Program-made: the position numbers and the translations under genes
Origin: CAZEQK01 sp964514395
GTDB taxonomy: Bacteria; Bacillota; Bacilli; Tepidibacillales; Tepidibacillaceae
Reading direction: 5' to 3'
NCBI GenBank assembly: GCA_964514395.1
Contig: CAZEQK010000046.1
Coordinates: 1-23,843 of the forward strand
DNA: 23,843 bases
The notes under the pieces: model-generated
The model's input: only the letters and a program-made list of their open reading frames with translations
Told to the model about the DNA's origin: nothing
Databases searched by the model: none
Shown: piece after piece, positions 17,034 to 23,517 of the stretch
Layout of the letters: the number at the start of each line of letters is the position of its first letter
Position numbering within the stretch: position 1 is the stretch's first letter

Positions 17034-17801
17034 CTATGATTCTACGGTGTATACGGCAACTCCCGAATTTTCAAGACTGTTGGCAAAGGTTTTTGGCACT
17101 GTATCAAAAACACATTTATCAATCTCATTAATATCTGCTACTTTAGCAAAAGCTACTTTATCTAATTTCGTATGGTCGGTAAGCAGAATCACCTGTTTAG
17201 CAGATTTAATCATTTTTCTTTTTGTTGCTGCTTCAATTAAGTTAGGCGTAGTAATACCTTCATGAATATCTATACCATTAGTTCCTATAAAAGCCTTATC
17301 TACTTTAATCATGCTTAAAGATTGTTCAGCAAAAGGTCCTACCAAAGCTAAGGTTTCTTTCCTTAACATACCTCCGGTAATCATAACCTCAATTCCTTGA
17401 ACATCTTGTAGTTCTTGGGCAAAAATTATTGAATTTGTCACTACGGTTAAGTTTTTAAGTTTTTTTAACTCTTTTACTAAATAAAAAATAGTTGTTCCTG
17501 AATCAAGCAGAATGGTGTCACCTTCGTCGATAAATTCAACTGCTTTCTTTACAATTAATTCTTTTTCTCTGCGCAATTTATCTTCCTTTTCTATAAAGGT
17601 AGGTTCAAAGTTAACGTTTTCAAAAGGTATGGCACCACCATGCGTTCTTTTTATTAATTTTGAGTCTTCTAATTCTTTCAAATCCCGCCGAATTGTAGAT
17701 TCTGATACCTTAAAAAACTGACTAAGCTCAAGAACAGAAACCCTTGATTGATTATGAATCTGTTCCAAAATCATTGCTTTTCTTTCTTCATTGTAAAGAA
17801 T
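17034..17801 (-). CDS. fruR: DeoR-family transcriptional regulator of the fructose operon
   Basis: A DeoR-type repressor, first gene of the operon, expected to sense a fructose phosphate. The N-terminal winged helix-turn-helix holds VSESTIRRDLKELE and KRTHGGA; the C-terminal sugar-phosphate domain shows DTILLDSGTTIFYLVKEL and TNGIDIHEGITTPN. The first ATG is at 17774, but the frame is open to 17805, and nine extra codons give an N-terminus LYNEERKAMILEQI, which fits the usual DeoR helix 1. I therefore place the start at an ATT codon (17801), nine bases after AAGGAAGTG. If AUU is not used, the protein starts at 17774 with weak ribosome binding and lacks part of helix 1. Function is from family and context. 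Confidence 0.88.
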   Translation of the reverse strand: MLYNEERKAMILEQIHNQSRVSVLELSQFFKVSESTIRRDLKELEDSKLIKRTHGGAIPFENVNFEPTFIEKEDKLRREKELIVKKAVEFIDEGDTILLDSGTTIFYLVKELKKLKNLTVVTNSIIFAQELQDVQGIEVMITGGMLRKETLALVGPFAEQSLSMIKVDKAFIGTNGIDIHEGITTPNLIEAATKRKMIKSAKQVILLTDHTKLDKVAFAKVADINEIDKCVFDTVPKTFANSLENSGVAVYTVES

Positions 17802-17810
17802 TTTTTATCA

Positions 17811-17817
17811 CTTCCTT
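17811..17817 (-). promoter_or_regulatory. Ribosome binding site that decides the fruR start
   Basis: AAGGAAG followed by TG on the minus strand. It is nine bases from the ATT at 17801 but 36 from the ATG at 17774. The sequence between the two has no other good Shine-Dalgarno match, so it argues for the AUU start. Confidence 0.55.
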
Positions 17818-17848
17818 TGTTAAAAATAAATTGAGAATTTAATCGTTT

Positions 17849-17920
17849 TGATTATTTATGGATGTTTATTGACTACATGATGTTTGTTTATGATTATTTA
17901 TGCTCATTTATGATTATATA
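17849..17920. promoter_or_regulatory. Array of six 10-bp units, probable FruR operator
   Basis: On the plus strand six units of the form TGNNNNTTTA (the last one TGATTATATA) begin at 17849, 17859, 17881, 17891, 17901 and 17911. The first two and the last four are directly tandem with a 10-base step; 12 bases separate the groups. The unit TGATTATTTATG occurs twice exactly (17849-17860, 17891-17902). The array covers the -10 element and the predicted start, where a DeoR-type repressor would block transcription. DeoR-family operators are often AT-rich direct repeats. The repressor assignment is inference. Confidence 0.6.
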
Positions 17921-17941
17921 TTAAAATTTTTATTTCTTCAA
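17913..17941 (-). promoter_or_regulatory. Sigma-A promoter of the fructose operon
   Basis: On the minus strand TTGAAG (17936-17941), 17 bases, then a perfect TATAAT (17913-17918). Transcription would start near 17906, about 105 nt before the proposed fruR start. The operator-like units overlap the -10 element and the first transcribed bases. Confidence 0.75.
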
Positions 17942-17957
17942 GCATAAAGTAAAACTT

Positions 17958-17989
17958 CATTCAGATGGGATTTCGACTCCATCTGAATG
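17958..17989. repeat. 11-bp inverted repeat upstream of the fru promoter
   Basis: Arms CATTCAGATGG (17958-17968) and CCATCTGAATG (17979-17989) with a 10-base loop. It lies 17 bp upstream of the -35 element. There is no U-tract on either strand, so a terminator is unlikely; a protein-binding palindrome or remnant is possible. Confidence 0.5.
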
Positions 17990-18066
17990 TTAGTTGAGTT
18001 AATCCAGGAACTTAGCGGCGGTTAGCTATCAGATAAAATGTTCCCAAAATGTGATGATTTTGAAAT

Positions 18067-18094
18067 GAAAAAAGTAGCCTTTAAAAGGCTACTT
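18067..18094 (-). terminator. Intrinsic terminator after the amidohydrolase gene
   Basis: Minus-strand stem AAGUAGCCUUU / AAAGGCUACUU, 11 bp with a one- to three-base loop, followed by UUUUUUCAUUU. It stands about 68 nt after the amidohydrolase stop. Because the repeat is symmetrical it might also act weakly on the plus strand, where no gene needs it. Confidence 0.85.
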
Positions 18095-18161
18095 AATAGT
18101 TATGTAATGCATTATCTATATTTTGTGATAAAAAGATTTTTTATTAATCTTATTATTGATT

Positions 18162-19324
18162 TTATTTGTTTCGAGCATAAATAATTTTACCATCAATAAT
18201 TGTCATATCTACTTTTGTCCTAAAATCAAATGGGTCGCCCGTCCATATTACTACGTCAGCATCCTTCCCAACCTCTAAGGAGCCAACTCTGTTTTCTATC
18301 CCTAAATGTCTTGCTGGATTTATTGTGACTGCTTGTAAAGCCTTCTCTTCCTTTAATCCCTCTCTAACCGCAATCGCTGCACTTACAATTAAGTAATCTA
18401 TAGGTATGATTGGATGATCCGTAATAATAGAGATTGGTACATTTTCGTCATCTAATGCAACCAATGTATGCCAACCTCTATCACCTAATTCTATTTTTGA
18501 ACGATTAGATAGTGTTGGTCCAACAGCAGCCTTATAACCTCTTCTAGCAATGATATCCGCAATTTTATGTCCTTCTGTACAATGCTCCAATGTTAAATCT
18601 AGATTATATTCTTCAGCAATTCGTATAGCAGTCATAATATCATCAGCACGGTGGGCATGTGCTCTTACTGGTACTTCCCTATTTAATACCTTTGCAAGTA
18701 CTTCCATTTTTAAATCAACGTCAGGAATGTAAGCGGCATCCCCAACTACTGATTCTCTTTTTTTAAGATAATTTTTTGCATTTGTTAAATTTTCCCTTAA
18801 AATGGCAGCCGTCCCCATTCTCGTTGAAGGCATCTGTTTTTTTCACCATAAACTCTTTTTGGGTTTTCGCCAAATGCTATTTTAACCCCAGATAACTCTT
18901 TTACAATCATTTCATCCACAATACGACCATAGGTTTTTACAATCGACATTTCTCCACCAATCACATTTGCACTTCCTGGCATGATTTGAACAGTTGTTAC
19001 CCCACCTTTATATGCATCTTTAAAGCCTTGATCCGATGGATTAATCCCATCTAGTGCTCGAACATGGGGAGTGACAGGAGCTGTCATTTCATTTACATCA
19101 CTACCAGCCCAAGCAATCGTCTCTTCCATCACACCTACATGTGTATGGGCATCAATTAACCCTGGTGTCACCCATTTGTTAGCTGCATCTATCACCATAG
19201 CATCGCTAGGTATTTCTATGTTTTCCCCAATTGCTTTTATCTTACCGTTTTCGACTAAGATAGTCCCTTTATCTATCAAGCCTTGAGTTATTGTCAGAAG
19301 CTTTCCGTTTATAATAGCGAACAT
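18162..19324 (-). pseudogene. Metal-dependent amidohydrolase, frameshifted
   Basis: Two overlapping frames make one protein of about 387 residues. The 5' frame (18797-19324) starts MFAIINGKLL and has the metal-binding HTHVG and the GGVTTVQIMPGSANVIGGE segment. The 3' frame (to 18162) continues with RAHAHRADD, LEHCTEGHKIAD, the metal-binding aspartate region SIITDHPIIP and VGSLEVGKDADVVIW. The break is at a run of seven A (18837-18843): one extra A would turn the reading GEKNR into GEKKQ and join MPSTRMG in frame. The fold is that of imidazolonepropionase-like and adenosine/cytosine deaminase relatives; the substrate is unknown. GGGGG precedes the start. A sequencing error, a real mutation or slippage at the A-run are all possible. 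Confidence 0.85.
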
Positions 19325-19381
19325 ATTCTTCCCCCTTACTTATATGAATTTCGTCTTTCTAAATAAAATATTCTATGATAC

Positions 19382-19410
19382 TATTTATAAGTCCTGCTAT
19401 ATTGATGTAA
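19382..19410 (-). promoter_or_regulatory. Possible promoter of the amidohydrolase gene
   Basis: Minus-strand TTACAT (19405-19410), 17 bases, TAAATA (19382-19387), 57 nt before the start codon. The match is moderate. The region also has to hold the plus-strand promoter for the AEC gene, for which I see no convincing hexamer pair. Confidence 0.4.
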
Positions 19411-19461
19411 CTAAATGTAGGTAAGAATAGACATCTAGCGTAGAGAAAAGAGGTAATTAAG

Positions 19462-20358
19462 ATGTTTGATGTCATGGTAAAGGTGATTCTTCCAATATTT
19501 TTTGTTTTTTTCATTGGTTTTAGTGGCCAAAAGCTATTAAAAATGGATATCAAATCAATCTCATCCCTTGCACTATATATTCTAATGCCTTTTTTAGTCT
19601 TCCGTACTTTTTATAATATTGAATTAGGCCTTAACTATTTATATATGGTTATATTTTCATTAGCACTTTTTTATAGCATTACTATGATTATTCACCTCAT
19701 CGGCTTATTTCGAAAATATTCACCCTCTACAAAAAATGGCTTGATTTTATCAACTGGCTTTATGAATACCGGAAACTATGGAGCACCTGTCATATTATTT
19801 GCTTTTGGGGAAAAGGGATTTTTATATTCGATCTCCTTTGTTGTCCTGCAAACCATATTCTTAAATTCTTATGGGGTATATTACGCAGCAAAAGGAAGCG
19901 AAGGTTTTAAAACAACCTTCAAAAAGGTATTAAAAATACCTTCTATATACGCATTTTTATTAGCCATCATATGGAAAAACCTACATCTTCCGATGGAAGA
20001 TAGCTTTTATAAAATTATCGATTTTGTTTCAAATGCTACAATACCAACTGTGATGTTGATTTTAGGAATGCAACTTTCACAAATAAAAATTAAAAAGCTT
20101 GATTTTGAAAAGGTTTCTATCGGAATTATATTAAGACTACTGATATCACCAATCATCGCCTGGCTTATTACATTGTTTCTACCCTTTGACCCATTATTGG
20201 TTAAGGTCTTGATTATATCTGCTGCGATGCCTTCTGCAGCTACCACGAATATGCTTGCTTTACAATTTGATACAGAGCCACAGCTAGTTTCCAGTACAAC
20301 GCTTTTAACTACATTAATTAGTGCATTTACTATTTCCCTTCTTTTAACGTTCATATAA
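19462..20358 (+). CDS. AEC (auxin efflux carrier) family permease
   Basis: A 298-residue membrane protein, the only plus-strand gene here. It begins VKVILPIFFVFFIGFSGQK and has about ten hydrophobic segments arranged in two halves, with the GFMNTGNYGAPVILFAFGEKG region (split: FMNTGNYGAP, LFAFGEKG) near residue 100 and AAMPSAATTNMLALQFD near the C-terminus, both typical of AEC transporters. Bacterial members move organic acids such as malate or act as efflux carriers; the substrate cannot be read from sequence. AGAGGTAATTAAG leads into the ATG. It is divergent from the amidohydrolase and convergent with the ABC operon, so it is probably expressed alone. Confidence 0.88.
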   Translation: MFDVMVKVILPIFFVFFIGFSGQKLLKMDIKSISSLALYILMPFLVFRTFYNIELGLNYLYMVIFSLALFYSITMIIHLIGLFRKYSPSTKNGLILSTGFMNTGNYGAPVILFAFGEKGFLYSISFVVLQTIFLNSYGVYYAAKGSEGFKTTFKKVLKIPSIYAFLLAIIWKNLHLPMEDSFYKIIDFVSNATIPTVMLILGMQLSQIKIKKLDFEKVSIGIILRLLISPIIAWLITLFLPFDPLLVKVLIISAAMPSAATTNMLALQFDTEPQLVSSTTLLTTLISAFTISLLLTFI

Positions 20359-20393
20359 TGTAGAAAAACCACACCATCTTTTACGATGCTGAG

Positions 20394-20422
20394 GCTTATT
20401 TCATATCAATAAATAGCTTTTT
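20394..20422 (+). terminator. Weak intrinsic terminator of the AEC gene
   Basis: GCUUAUUU (20394-20401) pairs with AAAUAGC (20411-20417), with one bulged base, followed by UUUUU. The stem is short and AU-rich, so read-through is likely. Confidence 0.5.
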
Positions 20423-20424
20423 AT

Positions 20425-20455
20425 AAAAAAGAGAGGTTAGAACCCTAATCTCTCT
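20425..20455 (-). terminator. Intrinsic terminator of the amino acid ABC operon
   Basis: Minus-strand stem AGAGAGAUUAG / CUAACCUCUCU, 11 bp with one G-U or mismatch position and a GGUU loop, followed by UUUUUUAU. The 5' arm begins within the stop codon of the ATPase gene. Confidence 0.85.
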
Positions 20456-21176
20456 AAATCACCTTACTTAAAAAATCCCTTGTTCTTTCTTCTTTTGGAT
20501 GATCAAAAATCTGATCGGGTGATCCTTCTTCAATGATAGAGCCTTCATCCATCACGATAACTCGATCTGCCATTTCCCTTGCAAATCCCATCTCATGTGT
20601 AACAACTAGCATGGTCATCCCTTCACTTGCTAAATTCTTCATTACCTGTAACACTTCACCAACAAGTTCAGGATCTAACGCCGATGTTGGTTCATCAAAT
20701 AACATAGCTCTTGGTTGCATAGCTAGTGCTCTCGCAATAGCCACTCGTTGTTTTTGTCCTCCAGATAATTGAGATGGATAAGCATTCTCTTTTTCAGGTA
20801 ATCCAACTTTCTCTAATAAATCGCGTCCAATCATAATGGCTTCGTCCTTTGGTAACCCCTTTACAAATATTGGTGCTTCAGTAATATTTTCTAACACATT
20901 TTTATGGGGGAAAAGATTAAAATGTTGGAATACCATTCCAACTTCTTGCCTAATACGATTTAAATCAGTCTCTTTCGGGCCAACTCTTTCTCCATCAATA
21001 TAGATGTTACCGCTTTTTGTAAACTCTAAAAAATTTGTACAGCGAAGCAGTGTACTTTTCCCAGAACCACTAGCTCCAATGATAACAACTACTTCACTTT
21101 CATCAACTGTAAGATTTACATCCTTTAACACATGGGTTTTTCCAAAATATTTATTTAAACCTTCTACTTTTATCAT
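20454..21176 (-). CDS. Polar amino acid ABC transporter, ATP-binding protein
   Basis: The ATPase that powers the importer encoded with it. The 240-residue chain has Walker A GASGSGKST (about 33-41), the Q-loop in GMVFQHFNLFPHK, the ABC signature LSGGQKQR (about 134-141), Walker B AMLFDEPTSALD and the switch histidine in VVTHEMGFAREMADRV. FPHKNVLENI and the length are typical of the GlnQ/HisP group. Its ATG overlaps the permease stop as ATGA, so the two are coupled. The subfamily covers Gln, Arg, His, cystine and others, and the sequence does not fix which. Confidence 0.95.
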   Translation of the reverse strand: MIKVEGLNKYFGKTHVLKDVNLTVDESEVVVIIGASGSGKSTLLRCTNFLEFTKSGNIYIDGERVGPKETDLNRIRQEVGMVFQHFNLFPHKNVLENITEAPIFVKGLPKDEAIMIGRDLLEKVGLPEKENAYPSQLSGGQKQRVAIARALAMQPRAMLFDEPTSALDPELVGEVLQVMKNLASEGMTMLVVTHEMGFAREMADRVIVMDEGSIIEEGSPDQIFDHPKEERTRDFLSKVI

Positions 21177-21850
21177 GGTCTAGCAACACCTCGCTTATCA
21201 TCGACATCTAGCTTTCGTTCAATCATAGCTACAAGCCAAGAGAAAAATAGTACCATAATGAGATAAAAAAGACCTACAACAATATAAGTTTCCATCTGTA
21301 TTAACGTTCTAGCTGCTATACTCTGTCCAGTGCCCCAAAGTTCATTTACACCTATAACAAAAACTAAAGACGAATCCTTTAAACCGATGATAAATTGATT
21401 CCCTAAAGGTGGGATTGCTCTTTTAAAGGCTTGAGGTAATATGATACGTCTCATCGCTAAAGAGTAAGTCATTCCGAGGGATCTAGAAGCTTCCATCTGT
21501 CCCCTATCTATCGATTGGATTGCTCCTCTAAATATCTCACCAATATAGGCTCCGTTATGAAATGCTAAAGCGAATGAACCTGCCCAAAACCCTGATAAGA
21601 CTACAATATTTGTAATACCAAAATAAAGAATAGCTATTAAGACAATAAGTGGTGTCCCTCTAACAATTGTTAAATATACGTCTGCTATTCTATTTAAGAG
21701 ACGGATGTGAGATATTTTTAAAATAGCAACAAAAAGGCCAATAATAACTCCAATTAGTAAAGATGTTATCGTTAATTCTAATGTGATTTGAAGTCCATGT
21801 AATAAAGCTGTCCATGATTCTTCAAGTACAATATTTATATTTTCAATCAT
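21173..21850 (-). CDS. Polar amino acid ABC transporter, permease
   Basis: A 225-residue inner membrane protein of the HisM/GlnP group with about five membrane segments. The cytoplasmic EAA loop that contacts the ATPase reads EASRSLGMTYSLAMRRIILPQA (split: EASRSLGM and RRIILPQAFKRAIPP), and GSFALAFHNGAYIGEIFRGAI (AYIGEIFRGAI) precedes it. Only one permease gene is present, so it should act as a homodimer. GAGGTGATG lies upstream of the ATG. A 19-bp hairpin and a terminator lie between it and the lipoprotein gene upstream. Confidence 0.94.
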   Translation of the reverse strand: MIENINIVLEESWTALLHGLQITLELTITSLLIGVIIGLFVAILKISHIRLLNRIADVYLTIVRGTPLIVLIAILYFGITNIVVLSGFWAGSFALAFHNGAYIGEIFRGAIQSIDRGQMEASRSLGMTYSLAMRRIILPQAFKRAIPPLGNQFIIGLKDSSLVFVIGVNELWGTGQSIAARTLIQMETYIVVGLFYLIMVLFFSWLVAMIERKLDVDDKRGVARP

Positions 21851-21892
21851 ATTTATTCATCACCTCTAAAGTTGGACAAATTCCATTTGCAT

Positions 21893-21950
21893 CTAAATCC
21901 CTATTCTCCACTTTTTTAGCTTGGCTCTAATGTAGAAAATAGAGATTTAG
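21893..21950 (-). other. 19-bp RNA hairpin before the permease gene
   Basis: On the minus strand CUAAAUCUCUAUUUUCUAC (21932-21950) pairs with all 19 bases of 21893-21911, using three G-U pairs. On the plus strand those three would be A-C mismatches, so the fold suits only the transporter mRNA. The 20-base loop holds a further small stem (UUAG/CUAA). It lies just after the internal terminator and 43 nt before the permease start. A role in protecting or processing the downstream mRNA is inference. Confidence 0.65.
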
Positions 21951-21962
21951 ATTTTGTTAAAA

Positions 21963-21998
21963 AAAGATAAAAAACGCGCAGATTATACTGCGCGTTTT
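21963..21998 (-). terminator. Internal terminator after the lipoprotein gene
   Basis: Minus-strand stem AAAACGCGCAG / CUGCGCGUUUU, 11 bp with a UAUAAU loop, followed by UUAUCUUUUUUU. It begins 6 nt after the lipoprotein stop. It probably lets only part of the transcripts reach permease and ATPase, giving an excess of binding protein. Confidence 0.85.
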
Positions 21999-22003
21999 AG
22001 CAG

Positions 22004-22786
22004 TTATTCACCTAAGATACTACGACCAAACCATTTTTTACTAATCTTATCATAGGTGCCATCTGCTATTATTTCATTAAGTGCCTTGTTTATTTTATTT
22101 AATAATTCTTTATTGCCCTCTTTTACTGGAATACCCATCTCATCCATGGAAATAGGCTCACCTACATCCTTAATATCGATAGTCCCCTCTTTCATCACAC
22201 GAAAGCCAACCATCTGATCTGTTATCACAGCATCAATTCTACCTGTGCCTAAATCTTGAAGTGAAGTTAAGTCACTATCGTATTCATTGATATTTTTTTT
22301 ATCTGTATATTTTAATGCCTGATCACCATAGGTACTATTTTTTACAACTCCGAACTTCTTACCCTTTAAATCATCCACTGACTTTACTTTATTATTATCA
22401 GCTGCAATAAATACCTGTGCACCAGAACGATAATAAGGTCGAGAAAAATCAGCTTTCTCTTCTCTTTTTGCTGTGATAGCCATACTACCAATAATTGCAT
22501 CATATTTACCGGTATTCAATCCAACTAATATGGTATCCCATGGATTTGTAACTGGCTTTGCCTTCATATTCATACGTTCAGCAATTGCTTTACCAATTTC
22601 AACATCGAATCCAACCAAATTACCATCTTTATCTTGAAAATTAAATGGCTTATATAGCCCACTCATTGCAAAGGAAAAGGTTTGCTTTTCTATCGAGTTG
22701 TCGCTGGATATTTTACTAGTACTACATCCCGTAAAGACACCCATTACCAATGTTAAACTAAGAATTAAAAGAACAATTTTTTTCAT
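22004..22786 (-). CDS. Polar amino acid ABC transporter, substrate-binding lipoprotein
   Basis: The extracellular receptor of the importer. The 260-residue precursor has a KK-start, a hydrophobic signal and a lipobox VFTGC with Cys21, which would be lipid-anchored after cleavage. The mature part is a type II periplasmic-binding fold: YKPFNFQDKDGNLVGFDVEI (YKPFNFQ, GFDVEIGKAIAERM), GSMAITAKREEKADFSRPYY, VDDLKGKKFGV, IDAVITDQM and a C-terminal LNKINKALNEIIADGTYDKI. The family binds polar amino acids or cystine; the ligand is not decided. GGGGG lies eight bases before the ATG. A long leader with its own terminator precedes it, so expression is likely controlled by attenuation. Confidence 0.94.
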   Translation of the reverse strand: MKKIVLLILSLTLVMGVFTGCSTSKISSDNSIEKQTFSFAMSGLYKPFNFQDKDGNLVGFDVEIGKAIAERMNMKAKPVTNPWDTILVGLNTGKYDAIIGSMAITAKREEKADFSRPYYRSGAQVFIAADNNKVKSVDDLKGKKFGVVKNSTYGDQALKYTDKKNINEYDSDLTSLQDLGTGRIDAVITDQMVGFRVMKEGTIDIKDVGEPISMDEMGIPVKEGNKELLNKINKALNEIIADGTYDKISKKWFGRSILGE

Positions 22787-22930
22787 AAAGAAATCCCCCT
22801 TGTTTTTTATATAAAAGCCTTTATGCTTTTTTATTTACTTTACCTTTCAAAGGTTAAATATTTCTTTACCAATAAAAGGAATACACATATACTTTTAACA
22901 TTGTGTCATTTTCTATATAAATGATTTTAT

Positions 22931-22988
22931 AAAATAAAAAACCTATATACTTTAACCCCCTGTAACAGAGGTTAGAGTATACAGGTTT
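22931..22988 (-). terminator. Leader terminator upstream of the lipoprotein gene
   Basis: Minus-strand AAACCUGUAUAC (22977-22988) pairs with GUAUAUAGGUUU, then AACC with GGUU and CUG with CAG around a small loop, followed by UUUUUUAUUUU. It lies about 150 nt before the start codon and 230 nt after the predicted transcription start. Its base AAACC (22984-22988) can pair instead with GGUUU at 23007-23011, a candidate switch. Confidence 0.8.
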
Positions 22989-23220
22989 CGCCTAATGACT
23001 CACCTTAAACCACATCATGTAGTCTACTATTGATCCAGCTTGAACCAATAGGTATCCCAGTCTCAAATTAAAATTTTTCGAATTAGATTTCAGCCATGTC
23101 AAATCATATCTAAGTAAGTTGGTTGCTAACGAAAGTCTACAATTAACTTTAATTACATACTTTCGCTCACAACCAAAAGCGTACCGACTAATTCTACTTC
23201 ACTCTACAATTATTTGAACA
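22989..23220 (-). promoter_or_regulatory. Structured 5' leader of unknown class
   Basis: Between a good promoter and a terminator lie about 230 transcribed bases without a gene. On the minus strand GAAUUAG (23188-23194) pairs with CUAAUUC (23080-23086), closing a domain that contains a 54-nt hairpin (23121-23174: GGUUG, GCGAAAGU and AAUUAA each matched). A second hairpin spans 23027-23051 (CUAUUG/CAAUAG). I see no T-box sequence, S-box, L-box, purine, TPP, FMN, cobalamin, Mg or c-di-AMP core. The layout is that of a riboswitch or other attenuator for the amino acid transporter. Confidence 0.5.
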
Positions 23221-23226
23221 AACAAC

Positions 23227-23255
23227 ATTTTAACATGATACATGATTTAACTCAA
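23227..23255 (-). promoter_or_regulatory. Sigma-A promoter of the amino acid transporter operon
   Basis: Minus-strand TTGAGT (23250-23255), exactly 17 bases, then TAAAAT (23227-23232). Start expected near 23220. About 70 nt of very AT-rich sequence without visible features (23256-23340) lie upstream. Confidence 0.65.
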
Positions 23256-23351
23256 AAGCTATATCCTACAGTTTTTCGTATCAATACATCAAATATCTAT
23301 AAAATAGCTAATAAGATGTTAATAACATATCAATAGTAGATAATGGTATGC

Positions 23352-23475
23352 TTACCTCATGAATACTTCATAAAGAAGAGAGTTAGGCTCTACAGCCAGT
23401 ATCAGATCTCGCTTTGGTCTCTTCGTTCCCTAGTCTCACCTTGATCGACTGCGCCTTTGGTACCTTTCTTTTCAT
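23352..23475 (-). other. GC-richer patch with a broken 30-codon frame
   Basis: Between the rrn terminator and the AT-rich promoter region sits a patch of about 47% GC by hand count. On the minus strand it opens at an ATG (23475) and reads 30 codons, MKRKVPKAQSIKVRLG through TKARSDTGCRA, to a stop at 23383-23385. A shifted frame then continues NSLLYEVFMR to a stop at 23352. No ribosome binding site precedes the ATG, and third positions are far richer in G and C than in neighbouring genes. The plus strand can fold (GAAGAGA with UCUCUUC; GGUAUGCUUACC). It may be a decayed gene, a repeat, or a structured RNA; I do not recognise a function. Confidence 0.4.
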
Positions 23476-23512
23476 GTACAAAAAAAGAACAGTTGTTTAA
23501 CTGTTCTTTTTT
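23474..23512 (-). terminator. Terminator of the ribosomal RNA operon
   Basis: Minus-strand stem AAAAAAGAACAGUU / AACUGUUCUUUUUU, 14 bp with an AAAC loop, followed by UGUACAUG. It begins about 6 nt after the 5S gene. It is symmetrical and may also work for any plus-strand transcript from 23350-23475. Confidence 0.88.
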
Positions 23513-23517
23513 AACTC

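Noticed and set aside
17838..17855. Possible CcpA (cre) site ATCAAAACGATTAAAT on the minus strand before fruR
   Set aside because: It has the central ACG and some flanking agreement but lacks the TG and CA ends of the consensus, so it is too weak to call.
20007..20372. Minus-strand 121-residue open frame opposite the AEC permease
   Set aside because: It is the reverse of a clear membrane protein gene and has no ribosome binding site.
22842..22854. Palindrome ACCTTTCAAAGGT in the lipoprotein leader
   Set aside because: Only six pairs, AT-rich surroundings and no promoter element at a useful distance; it can arise by chance.
22989..23220. T-box, SAM or lysine riboswitch before the amino acid transporter
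   Set aside because: These are the usual classes in this setting, but the T-box core (UGGNACC followed by GCG), the S-box GGCAACC region and the L-box core are not present on the minus strand.
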